Source: Spirosoma profusum (GTDB taxonomy: Bacteria > Bacteroidota > Bacteroidia > Cytophagales > Spirosomataceae). From it: a DNA stretch of 64,000 nt. Position 1 is the first letter of the stretch, and every line of letters starts with the position of its first letter. A program made the position numbers and the translations under genes. Under the pieces are notes generated by a model. The model saw nothing but the letters and a program-made list of their open reading frames with translations, did no database searches and was not told where the DNA came from. The stretch lies in the NCBI RefSeq assembly GCF_014699005.1, contig NZ_JACWZY010000014.1:1-64000 (forward strand). Direction: 5' to 3'. Of the stretch, positions 25,472 to 34,705 are shown one piece after another.

Positions 25472-27934
25472 TTACTCCACCCGCAAGCTTTTTATAGGAT
25501 TTACCAGTGCCGCTCGGATCGTTTCGTAGCTAACAACTGCGACTGTCAGCAGGAAAACCAAAAGGATGCTGATCAGGAAAATAACCACATCCAGATCAAC
25601 GCGATACGTGAAATCCTGAAGCCATTTATGCATTACCACCCAACCTAAAGGTATGGCCAGTAGACTCGCCACCGTCAGCAACGTAAGGAAGGGAGTAAAC
25701 AGAAGCCCAAGAATTTGCAGTAACGAAGCGCCCATCACTTTGCGGATGCCTATTTCTTTGGTACGTCGCTCGGCCAGATACGATGATAGTCCGAACAGAC
25801 CCATGCAGGCAATCAGGATGGATAGTAAGGAAAACGCCTTGAACAGACCTGACATCCGGTTTTCGCCTTCGTACATCCGTCCAAACTCCTCGCTCATAAA
25901 CCAGTTTCCGAAACCAACGCCAGGTAAAACCTGTTTCCACTTTTTCTCCACCTCAGCAATCTTCTCCTGAAATTTCCCCTGAGGAAGTTTGACGTATACA
26001 ATCCGATCTTCGGGATCAGGGCGAGCGCTGATGGCTAAGGGCGAAATTGTATGATGGATGGACCGGTAGGGGAAATCACGAACAATACCGACGACGGTTC
26101 CTTCCTTTTTCTGGTTTTGTTCCTGGAAAGGTCGCTTGATTGTCAGGCGCATCCCCAGCACTTTATCCAGCGATAAGCCCAACGCTTTCACCGCGCTTTC
26201 GTTTAATAAGTACGCGCTGGAATCGGCGGGGTTGTCGTTGCGGAAGGTTCGACCGGCGAGCAGGTTCAGGTTAAACGCTTTCGGCAGGTCGAAATCGCCG
26301 TTCATGCTCGCCCACTGGTGTACCTGATTACCCAATTGTGGGAACGTAACGTCGTGATCCAACGAACCGAAATAGTCCTGATTTGGCAAGTGATTTGCCA
26401 TCGTAACGGCCTGAATTTCGGGATCTTCCAGAATTTGCTGTTTTAGCGAACGATACTTATCCATCGATGCTACACCCGACCACCGAATCGACAATAATTG
26501 ATCGCCACTCTTGCTTAAGGTTGATTCGCGGATAAAATTCATCTGTTTCATCATCACGCCCGTCGCCACGATCAGCAGAATAGTGATGGTATATTGGCCA
26601 ATAATTAACCCTTTCCGAAGCAGGTCAGAACTCCGGCTGGAGAATTTGGCATTTTTCAGCACGCTGATTGGCAGGAGCCCTGACAGGTAAAGTGCAGGAT
26701 AGCTTCCGGCCAGTAAACCAACCAGCAACGTAGTACCTAACGTAACACCAATCAGTTTACCCTGCACCAGATGAGCGAGTGTAAAATGCTTGCCCGCAAT
26801 GACGTTAAAAAGAGGCAGGAGAATAATGACCAGCACCAACGCAATCAATAAAGCCACGAACGTAGTAATCAGTGATTCGCCCAGAAACTGCCCGATCAAC
26901 TGCCAGCGATTGCTTCCCAACACTTTTCGCAACCCAATTTCTTTGGCCCGCCGAACCGCTCTTGCCGTCGCCAGATTCATGTAGTTGATGCTGGCAATGA
27001 GGATGACGAGCAGCGCCGTACACGCAAAAATGTAGAGATATTTGATGTCGCCAATCCGGCTGTTGTTGTAACTCGACCGTAGCTCCTGATCGAAGTGAAC
27101 ATTCTTCAGTGGACGTATCACCGGTTCAGTCATTCCGGTCGGATCTTTGGGTAAATTAGCCTGAACGATCTGGGTGAATGATTTGGTAATCTTGCCAATA
27201 TCAGCGCCTTCTTTGGTATGCAGATACGTTAGGAAATAACCGGAACCGTTGCCCCAGTTCTCCAGCCAGTTCTGGTTGTTGGCCGTCATCATCTGCTGAA
27301 GCATACCTCTACTGATCAGATAATCAGGCTGGATGTGCGAATTTTCGGGATAATCTTCCAATACGCCCGTTACCGTGAGTGGTACGTACTTATTATCGGT
27401 TGCATAGATATGGCTAATTTCCAACGTTTTACCAACCGGATTCTGATCGCCGAAAAACTGCCGGGCAATCGTTTTGCTGAGTACAATGCCGTTGGGTTTT
27501 GTAAACGCCGTTTCCGGATTACCGTATAGCAGCGGAAAAAGAAATACGTCTTTGAAATCTTGCGCTACCCAGAAAACATTTTCCGACAGCAGAATTTTAT
27601 CGGTTGGGCGATCCCAAAACGAAGCCGGATACCCCATCGACACCACCTGCGCACCGCCGATTACCTCCGGAAATTGATTTCGAAGGGCGTTCAGCCAGGC
27701 TCCCGGTGCATAGGCCATCGTCCCCTCTGAATCCTTTTGTTTTCGGTGCGTTCCTAAAATATATAGGTTGTCGGAGTCGGGATGGAAGCGATCAAATCCT
27801 TCTTCATCGATAATAAAGAGATAGATTAACGTAACACTGGCCAGACCAATTGCCAATCCAGATATGTTCAGCAACGTAAAGCCTTTCTGACGGCGGAAAT
27901 TGCGCAGGGCAATAAGAAGATAGTTTCGGAACAC
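25472..27934 (-). CDS. MacB/FtsX-type ABC permease, no prefix domain
   Basis: 820 residues starting with GTG (MFRNYLLIALRNFRRQKG). The layout is that of the family: helix 1, periplasmic MacB-like domain, three helices with AKEIGLRKVLGSNRWQL, a fourth loop and helix, second periplasmic domain, and three terminal helices with TKEIGIRKVMGAS. It ends NPIKSLRVE rather than the usual RSE. It is not in a PadR run and lies 24 bp downstream of the secreted lectin-like gene 27959-29143, with which it is probably co-transcribed. That link hints at an envelope role. Confidence 0.84.
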   Translation of the reverse strand: MFRNYLLIALRNFRRQKGFTLLNISGLAIGLASVTLIYLFIIDEEGFDRFHPDSDNLYILGTHRKQKDSEGTMAYAPGAWLNALRNQFPEVIGGAQVVSMGYPASFWDRPTDKILLSENVFWVAQDFKDVFLFPLLYGNPETAFTKPNGIVLSKTIARQFFGDQNPVGKTLEISHIYATDNKYVPLTVTGVLEDYPENSHIQPDYLISRGMLQQMMTANNQNWLENWGNGSGYFLTYLHTKEGADIGKITKSFTQIVQANLPKDPTGMTEPVIRPLKNVHFDQELRSSYNNSRIGDIKYLYIFACTALLVILIASINYMNLATARAVRRAKEIGLRKVLGSNRWQLIGQFLGESLITTFVALLIALVLVIILLPLFNVIAGKHFTLAHLVQGKLIGVTLGTTLLVGLLAGSYPALYLSGLLPISVLKNAKFSSRSSDLLRKGLIIGQYTITILLIVATGVMMKQMNFIRESTLSKSGDQLLSIRWSGVASMDKYRSLKQQILEDPEIQAVTMANHLPNQDYFGSLDHDVTFPQLGNQVHQWASMNGDFDLPKAFNLNLLAGRTFRNDNPADSSAYLLNESAVKALGLSLDKVLGMRLTIKRPFQEQNQKKEGTVVGIVRDFPYRSIHHTISPLAISARPDPEDRIVYVKLPQGKFQEKIAEVEKKWKQVLPGVGFGNWFMSEEFGRMYEGENRMSGLFKAFSLLSILIACMGLFGLSSYLAERRTKEIGIRKVMGASLLQILGLLFTPFLTLLTVASLLAIPLGWVVMHKWLQDFTYRVDLDVVIFLISILLVFLLTVAVVSYETIRAALVNPIKSLRVE

Positions 27935-27958
27935 GGGAATAGGGTTAAAATGTGACGC

Positions 27959-29143
27959 TTATTTCATGACCTGAATCCCGACCGTGTCGTCCAGACGGGC
28001 GACAATTCCCCATCCGTAGAAATAGTTTGCCAGACCGATCAGGATTTCGTTTTTGCCTTCTTTCAGAGGTAATTTGATCGTTGTATTCTCAATCGTACAG
28101 CGTCCGGAAGGAAATTTCTGCTGGGGAGTTCCGAAATAATTTTTGTCAGCGTACAGAAGTTGCCCGTTTACGAATACCCATACTTCATCGCTAAAGCCAA
28201 GATTTAGCAGCCGTTCCTGAGCTTTGTTGGATTGAATACTGGTTTTGAGCCAGGCCAACAGTCGAACTTCACCATCTTTATGCGCATACCGTCGGCTAAC
28301 GTTCACAATGTTCCGGCTTTCGGCTTTTATGGGCGACCAGCGAGCGGTGCTATCAGGCAACTCAGCAGGACCTGCTTTTCCATACGTACTCTGTACGCCA
28401 ACGACTGGTTCTTTACCAAACGGAAAGACGACGGGCTCACTAACGAGCCAGTTTCTCAGATAGCGGGTATCGTGGGCGACGAGATTATAACCTGCCTCTG
28501 GATTGATACTTTCGGTTACATCGGGTTTAATAACGAAATTGGCGTAATTGACAGAACCACTCAACGATATACCTCCCGACATTTTCGGGCTTTCCAATTC
28601 AGGAACAATCAGCGCAGGTTTGCTCATGTCGTTGACATAAGCTTTCATTTGCCGTCCCGAAACGACCAGTTTTACGTGGTTCCAGCCGGATTCATACATC
28701 GTAGCGCCCGTCTGGTACTCGTCGGTTAAATCCCACATACTCATTCCGTTAACGATGGGGGCATATTGCAGCGTAGTTCGTACATCGGTCGTTACTTTGC
28801 CGAATGATCGGAGGTAAAAATTTTCGCCGTTACGTTGATCGGCATCCATTCTGAAATTGATACCAGGAAAACCAGGCCCGGTGAGTTCGACGTCATATTC
28901 AATGGTGCCGTTGCTAAACGTAACGTCCTTCAGGACAATGCTTTTCGGGCCCTTTATAATTTTCATAACCGTAGTCTCTTTCTCTTTACTGGTTATGAAT
29001 TCGACTTGTCCCGGTGCATAACTCCACTTTTCGGCCGTCATAGGAATGTGTAATTCACCAATTTTACGGGCGGGAGCTTTCTGGGCATGTATTGGACGTA
29101 GCAGTCCAGACAGAAAAAGCAGAAGCAAAGAGAGTCGGTACAT
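27959..29143 (-). CDS. Secreted lectin/glucanase-fold protein
   Basis: 394 residues. The signal peptide is MYRLSLLLLFLSGLLRPIHA. Residues ~70-210 look like a concanavalin A-like (LamG/DUF1080-type) sandwich: IEYDVELTGPGFPGINFRM, then GWNHVKLVVSGRQMKAYVND. Residues ~230-394 resemble a galactose-binding-like jelly roll (FVNGQLLYADKN, LKEGKNEILIGLANYFYGWG). No catalytic site is identified, so sugar or polymer binding is the safest reading. It diverges from the membrane HTH/lectin protein at 29343 and is followed by a permease on the same strand. Confidence 0.6.
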   Translation of the reverse strand: MYRLSLLLLFLSGLLRPIHAQKAPARKIGELHIPMTAEKWSYAPGQVEFITSKEKETTVMKIIKGPKSIVLKDVTFSNGTIEYDVELTGPGFPGINFRMDADQRNGENFYLRSFGKVTTDVRTTLQYAPIVNGMSMWDLTDEYQTGATMYESGWNHVKLVVSGRQMKAYVNDMSKPALIVPELESPKMSGGISLSGSVNYANFVIKPDVTESINPEAGYNLVAHDTRYLRNWLVSEPVVFPFGKEPVVGVQSTYGKAGPAELPDSTARWSPIKAESRNIVNVSRRYAHKDGEVRLLAWLKTSIQSNKAQERLLNLGFSDEVWVFVNGQLLYADKNYFGTPQQKFPSGRCTIENTTIKLPLKEGKNEILIGLANYFYGWGIVARLDDTVGIQVMK

Positions 29144-29342
29144 AAGAATTAGGAGTAAGGATTTCAGATTGACGAAAAGCAGTACGTGGTCGTTTCAATT
29201 GAAAAGCAACATCGAAATCAGCGTAAAAAAATGTATACTCGTACGCTGATTCACGATGGCTCAGCAAACGTATCGAGAAAGACCATTCCCGTAAAATCAT
29301 TCCTAATCCAAGTTTTTTCAAGTTGTATCATACTGATTGACA

Positions 29343-30605
29343 ATGGTTTCTGAATCGACAGATCTACTTCGCTGCAAACAACTGATTGAGAAGAAACTTG
29401 ATTGGGGAACGAGCGACACCTGGGCAGGCGCCGACTTTGAGAATCTCCAGCAACGGATTCTGGACGAAACGGGCGTTTCGCTCAGCGCCAGTACGCTACG
29501 TCGAATCTGGGGGCGGGTCGATTACCAGCATTTACCCAGCGGCACTACGCTCAATACGTTGGCGCAATTTGCTGGTTACGCTGATTGGCGGCAGTTCGTT
29601 CGGTCGCAGGATGTTAGCGACGAATCATCAATACAAACTGTACCGGAAAAGACAGTTGAACGTAGCATTAACTGGAGTCGATTAGGCTGGATTGCGGGCG
29701 TGGTGGTCGTGATCGCCTTACTGGGAATTGTGGCTTTTGAGCAGAAGAATCCTCAGATCGACGCCGTTCAATACCAGTTTAGCAGTAAGCCACTGACCCG
29801 CACGATTCCGAACTCGGTTATTTTCACCTACGATGCGTCGGCTTCACCAACCGATTCGGTCTACATTCAGCAATCCTGGGATCAAACCCGTCGGGACGTA
29901 GTGGCCAGAGATGGACACACGCATACGTCGATGTATTACGAACCCGGTTTTTATCGCGCCAAACTGGTTGTTGGTCATGAGGTTGTGAAAGAACATTCAC
30001 TGCTGATTCCTACCAATGGCTGGGTAGGCATGATCAACACAAAATCTGTTCCGATCTATTTGAAGCAAACCGAATTTTTAGGCAAGAAAGAACTGCGACT
30101 ACCCATTGCTAAAATTCAGGAGAAAAACGTACCGCTACAGCCAGAGGCACCCCTAGTGAAGTACTTCAATGTCGGCAATTTCGATCCCGTACCGGTAACA
30201 GATTTTGCCTTTAGTTGCGATATAAAGAATGAATATGGTGAAGGAGCTGCAACCTGTCAACATTCCTGGATTGCCCTGATGACCAACGGAATGCCAATCG
30301 CAATTCCGCTTTCGACAAAAGGCTGTGTATCTGAACTCATGATGATGGACGGTGCGCGGGGTGTTTCGGGGAAAAATACGGACCTGTCCGGACTAGGAGT
30401 AGATTTTACAAACTGGGTTCACGTAAACTGCCGAAGCGACGGCAGAAAACTGATTATTTCAGTCAATAACAACGTAAAGTACTCGGCACCGTTACCTACC
30501 CAAAAAATGGAAATCGTTGGCCTCGCCTACGGTTTTCGGGGAACGGGTGCGGTAAAAAGCGTTACGTTAATTTCAAGTGGCAAAAAGGTTTTCGGAGATT
30601 TTTGA
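29343..30605 (+). CDS. Membrane HTH-like / extracytoplasmic lectin-like protein
   Basis: Start at ATG 29343; a TTG two codons earlier is also possible. About 420 residues. An N-terminal cytoplasmic module of ~80 residues (GVSLSASTLRRIWGRVDYQH, then TLNTLAQFAGYADWRQF) is HTH-like and common in Bacteroidota. One membrane helix follows at ~108-127 (IAGVVVVIALLGIVAF). The extracytoplasmic part has a PKD-like stretch and a lectin-like sandwich near the C-terminus (WVHVNCRSDGRKLIISVNNN). It may be a one-component transmembrane regulator that senses what its divergent secreted neighbour binds. This role is inferred. Confidence 0.6.
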   Translation: MVSESTDLLRCKQLIEKKLDWGTSDTWAGADFENLQQRILDETGVSLSASTLRRIWGRVDYQHLPSGTTLNTLAQFAGYADWRQFVRSQDVSDESSIQTVPEKTVERSINWSRLGWIAGVVVVIALLGIVAFEQKNPQIDAVQYQFSSKPLTRTIPNSVIFTYDASASPTDSVYIQQSWDQTRRDVVARDGHTHTSMYYEPGFYRAKLVVGHEVVKEHSLLIPTNGWVGMINTKSVPIYLKQTEFLGKKELRLPIAKIQEKNVPLQPEAPLVKYFNVGNFDPVPVTDFAFSCDIKNEYGEGAATCQHSWIALMTNGMPIAIPLSTKGCVSELMMMDGARGVSGKNTDLSGLGVDFTNWVHVNCRSDGRKLIISVNNNVKYSAPLPTQKMEIVGLAYGFRGTGAVKSVTLISSGKKVFGDF

Positions 30606-30656
30606 ATAACGTTACGTATCGGAGTCGTTACGTCTATGTATTGTTATAACATGGAC

Positions 30657-30700
30657 GTTTGTTTGTAGAGACAAGGCATGCCTTGTCTCTACAAACAAAC
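30657..30700. repeat. REP-like palindrome extended to 44 bp
   Basis: The standard 28-bp palindrome (30665-30692) is flanked by GTTTGTTT on the left and AAACAAAC on the right. This makes a perfect 44-bp palindrome, the longest in the window. It lies in the gap between two plus-strand genes. Confidence 0.85.
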
Positions 30701-30729
30701 ATTGACCAGTTCCCGCTAACTTTAAGTTG

Positions 30730-31536
30730 ATGACGGAGATTTTCGATAATATCAGAAAGCTGTATCGCTTCTACGTTCCTGACAACGAACTGGCGGAATA
30801 CATTGAGTTTTTCTCCGAATCGTCGGCACCGGAAACGTATCGCTACGTTGCAGGGAATCACTTCACCGTGAAGATGTTCCCAAGCTGGACACCTACATGT
30901 TACATGAATCTGGGCGAGACGTATCAGCTTTCAGTCGGCGTGAAAAAGCATCTGATTCAAAAAGATACAGACGTACTGATTCTGCGAAACACAATTGTGG
31001 AGCGCCATAATTTGCCCACTGATTCCATATTCACCATCAAGTTTTTTCCGGGTGGTCTGGAAGCGATTCTGGGTGTCAATCAGGTGCAATTCAAAGATCG
31101 GGTTGTCAATCTGGCAACGATTTTACCCGTTACGTTAATTCAGCGCGTGAAACAACTGGGTACGTTTGAGGAACGTATCGAACTACTTCAGCACTATTTT
31201 TTGAGCCGATACTACCAGCAGAAAAAGGCCGACCACTACCGACAATTCGTCTCGACGACCATTGGTACGTTCGATGAGAGCGGTATGGTGTTAAATGCGG
31301 GTCAACTTGCTGATCAACTGTTTGCTACGTCGAAAACCATCAATCGCTATTTTCACCGGGTTATCGGCACTCCGCCCAAACAATACCTGTCGATGGTCAG
31401 AACCCGCGCTGCCCTAATATGCTACGTTGCTCACAAAGACCAATTCTTTCCCGAAGATTACGGCTACTACGACATGAGCCATTTCTACAAGGACGTAGTG
31501 AAGTTTACGGGTAAAAAGTTACGGGAATCGCTGTGA
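30730..31536 (+). CDS. AraC-family transcriptional regulator
   Basis: Start at ATG 30730; the preceding TTG is an alternative. About 268 residues. The N-terminal ~170 residues form a sensing or dimerisation domain (YRYVAGNHFTVKMFPSW, then FTIKFFPGGLEAILG). The C-terminal AraC DNA-binding domain is ~180-268, with LNAGQLADQLFATSKTINRY as the first HTH and YGYYDMSHFYKDVVKFTG as the second. The second is shorter than usual before the end. It lies alone between the palindrome at 30657 and the hydrolase at 31676, which it may regulate. Confidence 0.75.
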   Translation: MTEIFDNIRKLYRFYVPDNELAEYIEFFSESSAPETYRYVAGNHFTVKMFPSWTPTCYMNLGETYQLSVGVKKHLIQKDTDVLILRNTIVERHNLPTDSIFTIKFFPGGLEAILGVNQVQFKDRVVNLATILPVTLIQRVKQLGTFEERIELLQHYFLSRYYQQKKADHYRQFVSTTIGTFDESGMVLNAGQLADQLFATSKTINRYFHRVIGTPPKQYLSMVRTRAALICYVAHKDQFFPEDYGYYDMSHFYKDVVKFTGKKLRESL

Positions 31537-31675
31537 CCTAATCTGTAATCGTAGGTTTCCTGGCCAACTGTGTAGATGCAGACTGGATAGTAGCGGCTAT
31601 CTGGTTGAAATTGTCCGTTTTTTACTAAAATCTACGCCAGGAATCCGATTGTTTTGCCTCAAAAAGCAAACGCCA

Positions 31676-33109
31676 ATGAACAGATCGTCAACACTTGCCG
31701 TACTCACTATTCTCTTTTTTATATTTCTCACGCCAGCCCGGAGCCAGCCGGGTACAGTTCGTCAATTGGAATCCTGTCCATGTCAGGTCAAAACAGATAG
31801 CAGTTTCCGTACTCGTTGCGCGTATCTAATTGTGCCAGAAAACCGAAAAAAGAAGAACGGGAAAACCATCAAACTGCCGTTCATGCTGGTAGAAAGCAAA
31901 AATCCCAATAAGAAAAAAGATCCACTACTGTTTACCGCAGGTGGGCCGGGCGGCAGTTCGCTGGGTTGGGCAAGAGGTGCAAGCCAATCCCCACTTATCA
32001 ATGATCGCGATTGTATTGCCTTCGAGCAGCGTGGTACTCATTTCGCGGTGCCAAACTTGTGGAGCAATGAGCTCTCTGAAGCTATCAGTGCGTCCTATCG
32101 CAAAAATCTGGATAAAGATAGTATGGTGGTGGTGGGTGTAAAGCGCTATAAAAAAGCCCTGGAGGCTAAAGGAATTGACCTGGCCGGATACAATACCGAC
32201 GAAACCGTGTCGGATATTCACGATCTGCTCGCAACGCTACGTATCGATTCCGTTAATCTAACCGGAGGCTCCTATAGTGGAGGACTCATGACAGCTGTAC
32301 TTCAGCGAGATCCGTCGCGGATTCGGTCGCTCATTTTAGATTCACCACTTCCGACTTTTGTTCCAATCGATGAAGACGAGCCGGCTAATTTTGCCGAAGC
32401 ACTGAACGTACTGTTTCGTAACGTAGCGAGCGATTCGACAGATAAAGCGCGTTACGGTAATCTGAAAGCAAAATTCGAGCAGTATTTTACAGCTATTGAC
32501 GGCAAAAAATTTACATTGCCTTACGTAGCAAAAGGGGAAAAGGATACGCTACGTATCGAGTACACACGTAGCGATTTGCTGGATATTCTGGTCAATACGT
32601 CGATGAAGGATGTGCCGTATGCGATTACAGAACTGATTAAAGGCAACCACGACCAGTACATACGGCCATTTCTGGTACATAAACTCGAACGAAATAATGG
32701 TCCTTCGGGAATGCGTATTTCCGTGTATTGCGCTGATCAGACGGCATATCATAGCGAGAAAGTACTTCAACAACTCTACGATATCTATCCTTACCTAAAA
32801 GGGTATCACATCAACGATGTGTACAGAGCCATGTGCGATTGCTGGAACGTACCGCCCATAAAACCCGAAACCAAACAACCATTTTACTCCTCGAAACCCG
32901 CTCTCTTGGCCGATGGCGAAATGGACAATGCCTGCCGCCCACTTTACATCGACAAGATTCATCACTACATGCCCAACAGCCAGCGGATACTGTTCAAAAA
33001 TCGAGCTCACGGCGTTGGCGGTCGCGACTGGAACCTGTTCACCCAACAGTTTCTGAACAATCCGTACCAGAAACTAACATCTGATAAAGCCGAGATTGTG
33101 GTGTATTGA
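31676..33109 (+). CDS. Secreted alpha/beta hydrolase (S33/TAP-like)
   Basis: Start at ATG 31676 because MNRSSTLAVLTILFFIFLTP begins a signal peptide. The frame upstream is not signal-like. 477 residues. The alpha/beta hydrolase signature is present: oxyanion region GGPGGSS (~89-95), nucleophile S191 in TGGSYSGGL, a C-terminal Asp in LLADGEMDNACRP (~404) and His in NRAHGVGG (~441). The TAP-like C-terminal part matches secreted prolyl or tripeptidyl aminopeptidases. It probably cleaves peptides or esters in the periplasm. Exact substrate unknown. Confidence 0.78.
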   Translation: MNRSSTLAVLTILFFIFLTPARSQPGTVRQLESCPCQVKTDSSFRTRCAYLIVPENRKKKNGKTIKLPFMLVESKNPNKKKDPLLFTAGGPGGSSLGWARGASQSPLINDRDCIAFEQRGTHFAVPNLWSNELSEAISASYRKNLDKDSMVVVGVKRYKKALEAKGIDLAGYNTDETVSDIHDLLATLRIDSVNLTGGSYSGGLMTAVLQRDPSRIRSLILDSPLPTFVPIDEDEPANFAEALNVLFRNVASDSTDKARYGNLKAKFEQYFTAIDGKKFTLPYVAKGEKDTLRIEYTRSDLLDILVNTSMKDVPYAITELIKGNHDQYIRPFLVHKLERNNGPSGMRISVYCADQTAYHSEKVLQQLYDIYPYLKGYHINDVYRAMCDCWNVPPIKPETKQPFYSSKPALLADGEMDNACRPLYIDKIHHYMPNSQRILFKNRAHGVGGRDWNLFTQQFLNNPYQKLTSDKAEIVVY

Positions 33110-33115
33110 ACGTAG

Positions 33116-33143
33116 GTAAGGACAAGGCATGCCTTGTCTCTAC
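33116..33143. repeat. REP-like palindrome
   Basis: GTAAGGACAAGGCA followed by an almost exact complement ending TCTCTAC, just after the hydrolase stop codon. Confidence 0.7.
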
Positions 33144-33257
33144 TGCAACTGCTGTTTTTATACCGTTTACTCATTCTAAGTTTCCGTTATTGGTAATACC
33201 CACGTACCTCAATAGCTTCGTAGCCAGTTAGATATCCTCATCTTTAATCTAAAAGCT

Positions 33258-34643
33258 ATGAACCTGCTATACCGTTTCAGCGGCTTAATCTTTTCCGTTT
33301 TATGGATACAAACCAGCCTTCTATTAGCTCAGGGCAATTACGTAGTCAACACCAGTAACAATTCCGACTCCGGAATCTATGGTAACTTCAACGTACTGGT
33401 GGGGCCAGGCGCGGGAAGCAGCGGCAGCATGACTGGATTAACGAACACGATGGTAGGCTATCAGGCGGGGCAGGCTAACACGACGGGAGATGCAAACGTA
33501 TTTACTGGTACCTGGGCGGGGCAGGCTAACACTACCGGAGATTACAATGTATTTACCGGTTATTATGCTGGATACGCCAACACTACAGGTGGTTACAATG
33601 TGTTTACTGGCATTAGTGCTGGGTCTGCCAATACCACAGGTGGAGGTAATACGTTCATAGGCAGTAATGCAGGGCGTGCCAACACTACGGGTGGTTTTAA
33701 TTTGTTCAGTGGCTATGGAGCAGGCTACTCCAACAGCACAGGTGAGTATAACGTATTTAGTGGTACTAATGCGGGCTGGTATAATACGACGGGTGGTTCT
33801 AATACGTTTACCGGCTCTTTTGCAGGAAATTCCAACACCGCAGGAAATAACAATGTATTCAGCGGTAGTCAGTCTGGGTGGAATAACACCACAGGGTCGA
33901 ATAATATCTTTATGGGCTTTTGGGCAGGTTATTATAACACGACTGGCAATAACAACATTCTGATAGGCCCTTTTTCGGGAACAGCCATCACCACCGGCAA
34001 CGATAACGTATTAATGGGCTACAACAGTCAGGCCGAAGATGGACTTCGCAATGCTACAGCCATTGGCGCTAACAGTCGCGTGTCCATCAGTAATGCAGTG
34101 ATTCTGGGTAATCAGGCTAACGTAGGGATTGGTACGTCAGCGCCCAACACCCGACTGGAAGTCGTGAGTGAGTCCGCCGATGATAGCGGGTTACGGCTGA
34201 GTCACCTCACCAGCCAGAGCAAACCTACCCAATCAACCGATCATTTTCTAACCGTAAATGAGAAAGGCGACGTAGTAAAAGCTCGCTATCAACTACGTAT
34301 CACTAGCGCCAATGAGTGGAGCGATCATGTTTTTGCCCCTACCTATTCACTACGTCCTTTATCGTCGGTGGCATCCTATATTGGTCAGCATGGGCATTTG
34401 CCAGACGTACCTTCGGCGGAGCAGGTGGCCCGGGAAGGCGTCGATTTAGCCCAACTGAATGCTACGTTGTTAAAGAAAATCGAGGAACTGACGCTATACA
34501 GTATTGCGCTGGAAAGAGCAAATCGGGAGCAGAAAGAGGCTAATCAGCACCTGGCTCAGCAACAGCAGCAAACCGCTGAGCAACAACAGGCAGAAATTAA
34601 TCACTTAAAAGTATTAGTCAGCAAGCTTCTGGAGAAGAAATAA
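33258..34643 (+). CDS. Surface protein with eleven 17-residue repeats and coiled-coil C-terminus
   Basis: 461 residues. The signal peptide is MNLLYRFSGLIFSVLWIQTS plus LLLA. Residues 71-257 are eleven 17-residue units of pattern G-x-x-N-T-T-G-x-x-N-x-F-x-G-x-x-A, expected to form a beta-solenoid or head-like stalk. A connector follows (NVGIGTSAPNTRLEV), then an HGHLPDVPSAEQV module and a coiled coil (KKIEELTLYSIALERAN). This resembles tail-fibre or trimeric-adhesin style proteins of Bacteroidota. It is probably exposed on the cell surface or released. It is a paralog of the protein at 57477. Confidence 0.7.
   Translation: MNLLYRFSGLIFSVLWIQTSLLLAQGNYVVNTSNNSDSGIYGNFNVLVGPGAGSSGSMTGLTNTMVGYQAGQANTTGDANVFTGTWAGQANTTGDYNVFTGYYAGYANTTGGYNVFTGISAGSANTTGGGNTFIGSNAGRANTTGGFNLFSGYGAGYSNSTGEYNVFSGTNAGWYNTTGGSNTFTGSFAGNSNTAGNNNVFSGSQSGWNNTTGSNNIFMGFWAGYYNTTGNNNILIGPFSGTAITTGNDNVLMGYNSQAEDGLRNATAIGANSRVSISNAVILGNQANVGIGTSAPNTRLEVVSESADDSGLRLSHLTSQSKPTQSTDHFLTVNEKGDVVKARYQLRITSANEWSDHVFAPTYSLRPLSSVASYIGQHGHLPDVPSAEQVAREGVDLAQLNATLLKKIEELTLYSIALERANREQKEANQHLAQQQQQTAEQQQAEINHLKVLVSKLLEKK
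33468..34028 (+). repeat. 51-bp in-frame tandem repeats
   Basis: Eleven 51-bp units encode the 17-residue repeats. The DNA has diverged between units while AAC-ACN-ACN-GGN codons (NTTG) recur. Confidence 0.75.
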
Positions 34644-34652
34644 CGTAGCATA

Positions 34653-34687
34653 GGGCATAGGGTAACACCTGCACCTACCCTATGCCC
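34653..34687. terminator. GGGCATAGGGTA inverted repeat between convergent genes
   Basis: GGGCATAGGGTA (34653-34664) pairs exactly with TACCCTATGCCC (34676-34687). It lies between the convergent gene ends at 34643 and 34706, so it is a likely bidirectional terminator. It belongs to the same family as 25421-25457. Confidence 0.65.
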
Positions 34688-34705
34688 AACAACCTCTGCA
34701 CTATG

